Below, in pieces: positions 19,790 through 27,851 of a stretch of 49,010 bases of DNA (positions are counted from its first letter, which is position 1; the number at the start of each line of letters is the position of its first letter). Under the pieces are notes generated by a model that ran no database searches, was not told the DNA's origin, and saw only the letters and a program-made list of their open reading frames with translations. This stretch comes from Hellea sp. (GTDB lineage Bacteria; Pseudomonadota; Alphaproteobacteria; Caulobacterales; Maricaulaceae). Made by a program: the position numbers and the translations under genes. Location: assembly GCA_020628495.1 (NCBI GenBank), contig JAHDFA010000004.1, positions 1 to 49,010 on the forward strand, in the 5' to 3' direction.

Positions 19790-20100
19790 TAGAGCTGCTC
19801 AGTCGTGATAAAGACGAGATCGTCCACCATGCCTTGAAATTCGGCGGCGATCTTTTGCATAGTTTCGCTACCGGCTTCTTCGCCGAACTTATCCATATCC
19901 AAAATATCTATAGTTTCAAAATAGGCATAGGGGGGGGTCTCTTCCGAAAATAGCAGCCCGGTTGTCTTGAAGACTTCAAATTTTTCGATCGAGCCGAGAC
20001 CGTTCACGGTCGGGATATCAACCGATTTGGCCCATGTTTCATAATCCTCAACCGATGTATCAGGTTTAAGATTGAAGAGTGCCAGAATTTTTGCAGCCAT
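19789..20100 (-). CDS. Small HapK/REDY-like (dimeric alpha+beta barrel) protein
   Basis: MAAKILALFNLKPDTSVEDYETWAKSVDIPTVNGLGSIEKFEVF... resembles the REDY-like/HapK family. Start moved to ATG 20100, which has GGAGGAAC upstream (ORF track 20157). Confidence 0.6.
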   Translation of the reverse strand: MAAKILALFNLKPDTSVEDYETWAKSVDIPTVNGLGSIEKFEVFKTTGLLFSEETPPYAYFETIDILDMDKFGEEAGSETMQKIAAEFQGMVDDLVFITTEQL

Positions 20101-20150
20101 ATGTTCCTCCATGCTTATGACGTTCTTGTGACCCCATAGCGCACATCGCT

Positions 20151-20164
20151 TTGACATCCGTCAA
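20151..20164. promoter_or_regulatory. Candidate operator TTGACATCCGTCAA (perfect 5+5 inverted repeat, 4-nt spacer)
   Basis: Read directly; centre 20157.5 is about 57 nt from both divergent starts (20100 minus, 20215 plus). Full match to TTGAY-N4-RTCAA. Confidence 0.6.
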
Positions 20165-20214
20165 CTCATTTTAGGGTTGCACGCCATAAGCGACCGAGTG
20201 ACAGGAGTGAGCTT

Positions 20215-21429
20215 ATGACTGCAGAAACCTCATATAATGGACCGCCAGACTACCGAAATGTAGGCCTACATGGCATGTCTCCTGAGACCAGTCATGATGA
20301 GAAAGCACGGTTTAATTTTTTGGCCCACCTAAATCGGCATTTAGCGGCACATATTCTACCCGGAGTGAAAACGGCATATGACACGCGAGTAAAGCCAAAC
20401 ATGCCCGAACCAAAAACACGTCATGATGTACGCAAAGCGCTTTTAAATGACCCACTTTTTCAACACTGGAGCGCCTTACGCCGCGGCACAATGGAGTTGC
20501 GGCAGCAAGCGGGTCGCTGGGTAACATTACGCCAAGCCGAAAACCTAAATGAAAAAGCGAGAGAGATGACGGAAGGTGATCCGCGTCTTGTTCTAAATCC
20601 TGACTTGGAAATTCCTAACTATCTGTCCAAAATCGACCATCACTGCATGCCGGGTTCATACCACGATGAAATCGTCCCTGGCGATGTAACGGGCGCGGCC
20701 AATTATGACCTTGGAATTTTTGTCACAACTGGCGGCGGCCTGGGGCGCTTTTCCGATGGCGGCGGCGAAGCGGTTGTCGCTTGGATGAAACAGAACCGCC
20801 CAAATTTCAATCCTAAACGTATTCTTGATATCGGCGGTGGGCTTGGTCAAAATGTTGTACCGATTGCGAAAGCCTTTCCTGAGGCCGAGGTCGTCTGTGT
20901 TGATACCGGCGCGCCCGTCCTTCGATATGGTTTGGCCCGCGCAAAATCCATGGGTGTTGACAATATTACTTTTTTACAGGCGAATGCGGAAGACCTCTCC
21001 ATGTTCCCGGACGGTCATTTTGATTGGGTACAATCCACAATGTTCCTGCATGAGACCAGCGTAAAGGCGATGCCGCGGATTATGCGTGAAAGCCACCGCC
21101 TCCTTTCGTCGGGCGGCTTAGTCATGCATGTTGAGCAACCTCAATATTCAGATGACATGCCCCTCTATGAGCAAGCCATTCGCGACTGGGACGCGTTTTA
21201 CAATAATGAGCCATTCTGGACCAAGATGCATGAACTCGATCTTGATCAGTGGATGATAGATGCCGGTTTTGCCAAAGACGAATTGGTACATGGCGGCGTC
21301 GCAGCTGTCGTCGACACAGCTTTATTCCCTGAACACGCCAATGATGATGTTGAGGATTTTGGACGAAAAGCAGCTTGGCATATTGTCGGTGGCCAAAAAC
21401 AAGTCTCATTCTTGGATGCAGCGGAATGA
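20215..21429 (+). CDS. SAM-dependent class I methyltransferase
   Basis: 404 aa; RILDIGGGLGQNVVPIAKAFPEAEVVCVDTG, ANAEDLSMFPDGHFDWVQSTMFLHE. Confidence 0.88.
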   Translation: MTAETSYNGPPDYRNVGLHGMSPETSHDEKARFNFLAHLNRHLAAHILPGVKTAYDTRVKPNMPEPKTRHDVRKALLNDPLFQHWSALRRGTMELRQQAGRWVTLRQAENLNEKAREMTEGDPRLVLNPDLEIPNYLSKIDHHCMPGSYHDEIVPGDVTGAANYDLGIFVTTGGGLGRFSDGGGEAVVAWMKQNRPNFNPKRILDIGGGLGQNVVPIAKAFPEAEVVCVDTGAPVLRYGLARAKSMGVDNITFLQANAEDLSMFPDGHFDWVQSTMFLHETSVKAMPRIMRESHRLLSSGGLVMHVEQPQYSDDMPLYEQAIRDWDAFYNNEPFWTKMHELDLDQWMIDAGFAKDELVHGGVAAVVDTALFPEHANDDVEDFGRKAAWHIVGGQKQVSFLDAAE

Positions 21430-21788
21430 CGAAACAAATAGATCCTCTCAAGCTTGCGGGCGCCAAGCCAAAAGGTAAGCGTCCGTTCTTTTTAGAGAAC
21501 CCTGACGTAGAACGCGTCTTGGCGGTCACAATGGCTGTTGCCCAAGAACTTGCAGTTATGCGGGAACGTTTAGACACCGTCGAACGGCTATTGGAATCAA
21601 AAGGTATTTCTCAGAAAGATATCGACAATTTTACGCCGAGCAAGCCTGAGGCTGAGGCTCGGGGCGCGTGGACACAAGAATATTTGGCTCGAATCTTCAG
21701 GATTTATCAGCAAGACATCGAAGGCCTTAATAAGCCTAACGAGCCAACTTCTGAGGATGTCGGTAACGAGTTGGCGGCTCATGACTAA
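21426..21788 (+). CDS. Conserved-type hypothetical small protein with coiled-coil-like segment
   Basis: Start ATG 21426 in ATGA overlap with the methyltransferase; MTKQIDPLKLAGAKPKGKRPFFLENPDVERVLAVTMAVAQELAVMRERLDTVERLLESKGI... Followed by an 8-nt overlap with the next gene. Confidence 0.65.
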   Translation: MTKQIDPLKLAGAKPKGKRPFFLENPDVERVLAVTMAVAQELAVMRERLDTVERLLESKGISQKDIDNFTPSKPEAEARGAWTQEYLARIFRIYQQDIEGLNKPNEPTSEDVGNELAAHD

Positions 21789-22575
21789 AATCCGGCGCGC
21801 TTTTGTGGATGCAGAATACGGTCAAATGCACTACCGCATTGCGGGTGAGGCGTCAGATAAGCTACCCCTGATATGCTTGCATCAAAGCCCGAAGTCGTCG
21901 AGGGAATTCATTCGTTTTCTTGAAACTGCAGCGAATGATCGTCTCATTATTGCTATCGACAGCCCCGGCCATGGTGAATCCGATGTACCGAAAAATAAAA
22001 TGGGGATAGAAGAGTTCGCACGACAAATTTGGTGCGCAGTTGAAGCTTTAGATATCCAGAAAGCAGATCTTCTGGGCCATCACACAGGCGCGAAAGTCGC
22101 CACCGAAATGGCGTGGCAAAAACCCGAAAAGGTCAACAAAATCGTCATGGTTTCGGCTTTAGTTTTGACACTAGAAGAGCGTGAAAGCTTCAAATCCATG
22201 TTCCAACCTATTCCATTGGATGAGACTGGAAAACGGTTTCACGACATGTGGAAGAAATCTATCCAACATCGTGGGCCGGGCGTCACTTTGGAACAACTTG
22301 CCGCCTCTATGGCAGAAAATTTACGTGCTGGCGAAGCCTATGAGTGGGGGCACGAGGCCGCCTTTAATTATACAGACGCCTTTGCCGAACGCATTGCTCA
22401 ACTGTCTCATCATATCACGGTTCTAAACCCGAACGACATGTTGTTCGACCTCACACCACGTGTTGGTGAACTCATCAAGAACGGTAGAGTAATAGATTAT
22501 CCGGAATGGGGTTTCGGATTTATGGATACTGACACTGAGGGTGCTGTAGAGGCCGTAAAGGACGCACTAGATTAA
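21781..22575 (+). CDS. Alpha/beta hydrolase
   Basis: LICLHQSPKSSREFIRF, IDSPGHGESD, ADLLGHHTGAKVATEMA. Start MTKIRRAFVD at 21781 (ORF track 21757). Confidence 0.87.
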   Translation: MTKIRRAFVDAEYGQMHYRIAGEASDKLPLICLHQSPKSSREFIRFLETAANDRLIIAIDSPGHGESDVPKNKMGIEEFARQIWCAVEALDIQKADLLGHHTGAKVATEMAWQKPEKVNKIVMVSALVLTLEERESFKSMFQPIPLDETGKRFHDMWKKSIQHRGPGVTLEQLAASMAENLRAGEAYEWGHEAAFNYTDAFAERIAQLSHHITVLNPNDMLFDLTPRVGELIKNGRVIDYPEWGFGFMDTDTEGAVEAVKDALD

Positions 22576-23495
22576 GATCTAAACCCTTTCGGTAGGCCCG
22601 CATTAGGGGTCATTCCGTAGATAGGTTCCCCCGGTAAACCTTCTGATAAAAAATGACGGCAAGCTATCAAAGCGTCCAAATCAATCCCTGTATCGACCCC
22701 CATAGCCTCAAACATATATACGAGATCTTCCGTAACGATATTACCACTCGCGCCGGGGGAGGCCGGGCATCCGCCCAACCCACCTTGTGAGCTGTCAAAG
22801 ACTTCAATCCCTTCTTCATAAGCTGCGAAAGCATTCGCGATGCCCAGTCCGTAAGTGTTATGAAGATGCACCGACTTTACACGATCAGCCCCGACAACTT
22901 CCCGCACTTTTTTGATGAGTCTTTTAATTTGTAAGGGCTGAGCATAACCTACAGTATCTGAAAGTCCCAGCTCATCGACACCCGCTTCAACCAAACGGTC
23001 TGAGAGTTCCAAAACCTTTGCTTCAGGCACGTGCCCTTCAATAGAGCACCCGAATGCCGTACTAACGCCTGCTTCAAAACGAGGCCTTTTTTCTTCAGGC
23101 GCTTCATTAAAAAGTGATCGGATTGCCACAACATTTTTAATAACTTGATCATGGCTCTGGCGCATATTTTTCAAACTATGCGTTTCAGAAGCTGAAAGCG
23201 GTAGTGTGACAGCATCAACCCCGGCATCCAAAGCAGCCTGAGCACCCCGCAGATTGGGAATAAGCGCCAACACGGTCAAATCAGGAAGGGTTTTTGCAAA
23301 GGCTACGATCTCAGCAGTATCCGCCAATTGCGGAAAGAGTTTAGGCGGAACAAATGAACCAACCTCGATTTCGCGAACACCCGCTTCATAAAGACTTTTG
23401 ATCCAACGCTTCTTCAAGTCCGTCGGCATGACCCCGGCGCAATTTTGCAGGCCGTCTCTTGGACCGACTTCACTAATCAGAACTTTATCTTTCAT
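22572..23495 (-). CDS. Hydroxymethylglutaryl-CoA lyase-like protein
   Basis: ISEVGPRDGLQN, EVGSFVPPKLFPQLADT, HLHNTYGLGIANA, GGLGGCPASPGASGNIVTEDLVYM. Start MKDKVLISEVG at 23495. Confidence 0.92.
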   Translation of the reverse strand: MKDKVLISEVGPRDGLQNCAGVMPTDLKKRWIKSLYEAGVREIEVGSFVPPKLFPQLADTAEIVAFAKTLPDLTVLALIPNLRGAQAALDAGVDAVTLPLSASETHSLKNMRQSHDQVIKNVVAIRSLFNEAPEEKRPRFEAGVSTAFGCSIEGHVPEAKVLELSDRLVEAGVDELGLSDTVGYAQPLQIKRLIKKVREVVGADRVKSVHLHNTYGLGIANAFAAYEEGIEVFDSSQGGLGGCPASPGASGNIVTEDLVYMFEAMGVDTGIDLDALIACRHFLSEGLPGEPIYGMTPNAGLPKGFRS

Positions 23496-23529
23496 AGCAC
23501 GCTTATCCTGTTTACCTCTGAAAGCTGAG

Positions 23530-23543
23530 TTGAGATGCATCAA
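23530..23543. promoter_or_regulatory. Candidate operator TTGAGATGCATCAA (TTGA-N6-TCA class)
   Basis: Read directly; centre 23536.5 is about 41-43 nt from both divergent starts (23495 minus, 23579 plus). 9/10 to TTGAY-N4-RTCAA. Confidence 0.55.
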
Positions 23544-23578
23544 GTCAATGCAAGATGAATTCGGAGATAGGCTTAAGC

Positions 23579-24277
23579 ATGACTACAAAATCCACAATGG
23601 TCTTGTCAGACAAAACAGCGCGTGAAATCTTTGAAGAGGTTCGGTCAAATCCGGCCCGCCAACGTTTTGGCTTTGGTGAGCGGATGGCGATTGTTAATGT
23701 TGATCCACAGAAATCCTATACACGGCCCGATCTTTTCAAAACCGCCTATGTGACTAACCCGGACCAGATGAAACATATTAATATGATTTCAAAAATGGCG
23801 AGAGAGAAAAAACTACCTGTTGTTTGGACACATGTGGCCTATATGGATAACGCGGCTGATTGCGGTGTCTGGGGAACGCGAACGGATACGCCTGACAGTC
23901 TTCAGAATATAAAGTATGGAAGTGAACGTACAGAATTTGATGACCGTCTGGAGATCGACCGTTCCGTAGACGCTGTATATACAAAACGTATGCCGAGCGC
24001 ATTTTTTGAAACGCCGCTAAATAGTTTTTTAAATTATCACAAAATCGACACAGTCGTTGTTACGGGCGGCAGCACGTCAGGATGTGTCCGGGCAACTGCA
24101 GTAGACAGTCTCTCTTACGGATACCGCACAATCGTTCCCATTGAATGTGTCGCCGATAAACATGAAAGCTTTCACTTCGCCAATTTGACCGATCTATTGA
24201 TCAAGTATGCAGACGTTGTTGACGTGCGAGAGATATATGACTGGCTAGAGACATACGGCAAATCAGATGCATGCTGA
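23579..24277 (+). CDS. Isochorismatase-family hydrolase (N-carbamoylsarcosine amidase/maleamate amidohydrolase-like)
   Basis: GERMAIVNVDPQKSYT (Asp), VVTGGSTSGCVRATAVDSLSYGYRTIVPIECVADK (catalytic Cys and cis-peptide motif). Confidence 0.88.
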   Translation: MTTKSTMVLSDKTAREIFEEVRSNPARQRFGFGERMAIVNVDPQKSYTRPDLFKTAYVTNPDQMKHINMISKMAREKKLPVVWTHVAYMDNAADCGVWGTRTDTPDSLQNIKYGSERTEFDDRLEIDRSVDAVYTKRMPSAFFETPLNSFLNYHKIDTVVVTGGSTSGCVRATAVDSLSYGYRTIVPIECVADKHESFHFANLTDLLIKYADVVDVREIYDWLETYGKSDAC

Positions 24278-25220
24278 CCCCAACCTCTATGATTACTGGC
24301 CCTATGTGGGGCGACCCAAGATAGAGTGGCCGGGAGGCAAGAAACTCGCGTTTTGGATTGCACCAAATATTGAATTTTACGAATTCATGCCGCCTAATAA
24401 TCCAAAACGACAGCCTTGGCCGGGCGCGACTCCAAATGTCCAACAATATAGTCAGAGGGATTTTGGTAACCGCGTTGGTCATCTCAGACTGATGGAATTA
24501 CTCGATAAATACAATCTGCGAGGATCAGTCAGCTTAAACGTCGCTTTATGCAATCATCATCCCGAAATAATTGAAGACTGTGTCAAACGCGATTGGGAGT
24601 TTTTTAGCCACGGTATATATAATACGCGTTATTCATATGGTCTTACGCCGGAACAAGAGCAAGCCGTTCTGAAGGACTCTATTCAAACGGTCGAAAAAGC
24701 ATCAGGTCAACGTATTCGGGGGTATCTCGCACCAGCTCTAACGCACACGGAGGCCACGCTGGACCTCATTGCGGAAAATGATTTCTGGTATAGTTGTGAC
24801 CTGTTTCAAGATGATCAACCTCAACCGTTGAAAACAAAAACGGGTAAGTTGGTTTCCATGCCTTATTCGCTCGAGGTTAATGACGTGATTACCTATTCCG
24901 TCATGGGGTTTGATCCAGAGCGTTATACAAATATGCTAAAACGGCATTTCGATCAGCTATTGTTGGAGGGTGAGCGCAGCGGTACGGTTATGTGTATTCC
25001 GCTTCACGCTTATCTGGTGGCACAACCTCACCGTATTCGCCCGTTTGAAGAAGCCTTAAAGCATATCTGCGCACATCAAGATGATGTGTGGTTTGCAACG
25101 GGAAAAGAAATCGCAAAGCATTTCATCGATAATTACTGGGAACAATCCATTGCTGATATTAAAGCAAGAGGCGTCATGACTGGCGGAACAGGTTTTAATC
25201 CGGTCGTGAGGGGGCTGTGA
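24267..25220 (+). CDS. Polysaccharide-deacetylase-fold (PuuE-like) hydrolase A, His motifs intact
   Basis: 317 aa; WEFFSHGIYNTRYSYGL, GYLAPALTHTEATLDLIAENDFWYSCDLFQDDQP, CIPLHAYLVAQPHRI; 11-nt overlap with the isochorismatase gene. Confidence 0.82.
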   Translation: MHADPNLYDYWPYVGRPKIEWPGGKKLAFWIAPNIEFYEFMPPNNPKRQPWPGATPNVQQYSQRDFGNRVGHLRLMELLDKYNLRGSVSLNVALCNHHPEIIEDCVKRDWEFFSHGIYNTRYSYGLTPEQEQAVLKDSIQTVEKASGQRIRGYLAPALTHTEATLDLIAENDFWYSCDLFQDDQPQPLKTKTGKLVSMPYSLEVNDVITYSVMGFDPERYTNMLKRHFDQLLLEGERSGTVMCIPLHAYLVAQPHRIRPFEEALKHICAHQDDVWFATGKEIAKHFIDNYWEQSIADIKARGVMTGGTGFNPVVRGL

Positions 25221-26125
25221 TGGATGAATCCTATCTTAAGTACTCGGAACGAAAATACGGACAAGATCATAATTTTTATGATTGGGAGATGGTCAAAGAC
25301 CGCCCCAAATTACAATGGGACAATGGTACCAAACTTGCAATCTGTTTTATAATACCGCTTGAGTTCTTTCCATTAAATCCTGACGAAAAACCTTTTCAAC
25401 ACCCCGGTGCAATGAAAACACCTTATCCTGACCTCCGACATTTTACCGTCAGGGATTACGGAAATCGTGTTGGCGTGTATCGAATTATGGAAACCTTAGA
25501 TAAAGCAGGCGTAAAAGGAAGCTTTGCCGTTAATGCAGAGATTGCCAAACGCTATCCGCCTCTTATAGACGCTGTCATTGCTCAGACTCACGAGATAGTA
25601 GCCCAAGGCCTATCAACAGATTCAATACATCACGAAGGATTGAGTGAAGCCGAAGAACTAGCGCGTATTCAAAAGACTGTTCAATCTTTCTCTAATGCGC
25701 CTTTAGGCTGGCTTTCGCCCTCCCGAAATCAATCATCTCGGACGCTTTCTTTATTGGCGAAAGCGGCATTTGAGTATTGTTTGGACTGGGAAATGAACCA
25801 AAGCCCGCAAATAGCACGAACTGATATTGGCGAAATTTCGCTCTTGCCAAACTCTTACGAACTATCGGATTTCACACTTCTCCATATGCGCGGGCAAACA
25901 GAAGAAAGTTGGTTATCGCAAATCAAAAGCGCAATGGATTTGTTGGTTGATGAATATGACCGTTTTGGCAGCCAAATGTTGGGTCTTACACTCACGCCCT
26001 ATGTCATCGGGCAACCCTTTCGTATCTGGGCTTTGAAAGCGCTTTTGGCGCATATCAAAGACATGGACGGCGTCGAGGTGTTCAAAACTGGACGAATAAA
26101 TAAACAATTTAGAGCCCAGATATGA
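25217..26125 (+). CDS. Polysaccharide-deacetylase-fold (PuuE-like) protein B, His motifs lost
   Basis: Aligns with 24267-25220 along its length (RDYGNRVGVYRIMETLDKAGVKGSFAVNAEIAKRYP), but SHG becomes AQG (Gln codon 25604-25606) and PLHAY becomes LTPY (Thr codon 25994-25996). Start GTG 25217 or ATG 25220. Confidence 0.78.
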   Translation: MMDESYLKYSERKYGQDHNFYDWEMVKDRPKLQWDNGTKLAICFIIPLEFFPLNPDEKPFQHPGAMKTPYPDLRHFTVRDYGNRVGVYRIMETLDKAGVKGSFAVNAEIAKRYPPLIDAVIAQTHEIVAQGLSTDSIHHEGLSEAEELARIQKTVQSFSNAPLGWLSPSRNQSSRTLSLLAKAAFEYCLDWEMNQSPQIARTDIGEISLLPNSYELSDFTLLHMRGQTEESWLSQIKSAMDLLVDEYDRFGSQMLGLTLTPYVIGQPFRIWALKALLAHIKDMDGVEVFKTGRINKQFRAQI

Positions 26126-27282
26126 GCCTCCCTTTAAGCGGTGTTAAAGTAATAGAATTTTCCCATATGGTTATGGGGCCAGCTGCAGGTTTGATGCTGG
26201 CGGATATGGGCGCTGAAGTCATTAAAGTTGAACCGATAGGTGGCGATAAAACTCGTCGCTTGAGAGGTGCCGGAGCTGGATATTTTCCAATGTATAACCG
26301 GAATAAAAAATCCCTTGCGATTAATCTCAAGTCACCCATGGGCCAGGCGGCAGTATTAGAGCTAATAAAAACAGCCGATGTTTTCATTGAAAATTTTCGA
26401 CCCGGGGCATTGGACAAACTTGGTTTTGGTTATGATGATCTTTGTAAGCTCAATCCAAGTCTGATTTATTGCTCTGAAAAAGGGTTTCTTGATGGTCCAT
26501 ATGAACACCGCACAGCTTTGGATGAAGTCACGCAGATGATGGGCGGTCTCGCTTATATGACCGGCCCTCCCGGACGACCCTTGCGTGCTGGGTCCTCCGT
26601 TATTGATGTGACCGGCGGCATGTTTGGCGCAATGGGTGTTTTAGCCGCCTTGAATGAGCGTCATGCGACGGGAAAAGGCAAGCGGGTGACTGCGGCCCTA
26701 TTCGAAACGACCGTCTTCCTCGTCGGGCAACATATGGCGCAAAAAGCTGTAACCGGAGAAGCCGCCGCACCAATGCCCGTACGCGTGTCGAGCTGGGCAA
26801 TTTATCAGCTATTTGACACAAAAGATGGAGAACAAGTCTTTATCGGTGTTGTATCGGATGGTCAGTGGAAAACGCTTTGTGAAGCTTTCGATCTCCATCA
26901 CCTTTTGAATGATCCGGATCTAGTCGAGAACCGCGATCGCGTGATCCACAAAGACAAATTTTTACCACTGCTCATCGAGAAATTTAAATCAATGAACAAG
27001 TCCGAGCTGATGGAAAAAATTGAAAATCTTGGTCTTCCATTTGCCCCAATCGGCAAACCTGAAGACATGTTTGATGATCCACATCTTAATGCGAGCGCAG
27101 GATTATTGGATATGGAAATGGAAGACGGTGGGCGGTGCAAGTTACCTGCACTCCCAATATCCTTGGATGGTGAAAGATTAGGACTCCATCTGGACCCTCC
27201 AAAAGCTGGCGAGCACACACGAGAAATTTTAACAAGGCTTGGTTTTGATATTGCCGAATTTGAAAATAAAGGTGTTATCTAG
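26122..27282 (+). CDS. CaiB/BaiF family (class III) CoA-transferase
   Basis: 386 aa; GVKVIEFSHMVMGPAAGLMLADMGAEVIKVEPIGGDKTR, VFIENFRPGALDKLGFGYDDL; ATGA overlap with the upstream gene. Confidence 0.93.
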   Translation: MSLPLSGVKVIEFSHMVMGPAAGLMLADMGAEVIKVEPIGGDKTRRLRGAGAGYFPMYNRNKKSLAINLKSPMGQAAVLELIKTADVFIENFRPGALDKLGFGYDDLCKLNPSLIYCSEKGFLDGPYEHRTALDEVTQMMGGLAYMTGPPGRPLRAGSSVIDVTGGMFGAMGVLAALNERHATGKGKRVTAALFETTVFLVGQHMAQKAVTGEAAAPMPVRVSSWAIYQLFDTKDGEQVFIGVVSDGQWKTLCEAFDLHHLLNDPDLVENRDRVIHKDKFLPLLIEKFKSMNKSELMEKIENLGLPFAPIGKPEDMFDDPHLNASAGLLDMEMEDGGRCKLPALPISLDGERLGLHLDPPKAGEHTREILTRLGFDIAEFENKGVI

Positions 27283-27851
27283 GGATATTTCCAGCCGAAT
27301 TTTTTCTCGTCTTTTTCGAAAAATTCATCGATTTTATCCTTCTGCTTCAGGGTTGCAGAAATAGCGTCCATGCCCTCGATCAGTATATTTTTATCAGCAA
27401 CGGGAATATCAAAATAATGATTATCGATTTTTTGTTGCGGTAAATCGATTTTCACGGTCTGACCCAAAGTGCTTATTTCATCTGCCGACAGTTGAACGGC
27501 TAGAATACCGTTACGGATACAGTTATTATAGAAAATCTCGCCATAGCTTTCCGCTATAACGACGCGAAATCCGAAGTCTTTCAGAGCCCAAACCGCGTGC
27601 TCTCTTGAACTACCGCACCCGAAATTTTTACCCGAGAGGAGTATGCTTGCCTCCCCATAAGGTTCTTGATTAAGAATAAAGTCCGGGTTCGATTTTCGTC
27701 CCGAAATATATCGTTGACCGGCGAAGAGTCCGTCTTTCAAACCTGACTTAGAAACAGTTTTCATTTCGCGTGATGGAATAATTTGATCGGTGTCGATATT
27801 ATCTCGAATGAACCGCGCGGCGATACCAGTATGCTTGATAAAAGGGCGCAT
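27279..27851 (-). CDS. LeuD-like (aconitase-family) dehydratase small subunit
   Basis: 190 aa; RDNIDTDQIIPSREMKTVSKSGLKDGLF, GKNFGCGSSREHAVWALKDFGFRVVIAESYGEIFYNNCIRNGI. Isopropylmalate specificity not assumed. Confidence 0.88.
   Translation of the reverse strand: MRPFIKHTGIAARFIRDNIDTDQIIPSREMKTVSKSGLKDGLFAGQRYISGRKSNPDFILNQEPYGEASILLSGKNFGCGSSREHAVWALKDFGFRVVIAESYGEIFYNNCIRNGILAVQLSADEISTLGQTVKIDLPQQKIDNHYFDIPVADKNILIEGMDAISATLKQKDKIDEFFEKDEKKFGWKYP

Noticed and set aside
21122-21577. 151-aa minus-strand ORF
   Set aside because: Antisense to the methyltransferase and following gene, Arg/His-rich shadow translation.
18068-26125. Calling the three deacetylase-fold proteins chitin/peptidoglycan deacetylases
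   Set aside because: No signal peptides, altered DD motif and SHGYRW/PuuE-like features point to small-molecule amide hydrolysis.
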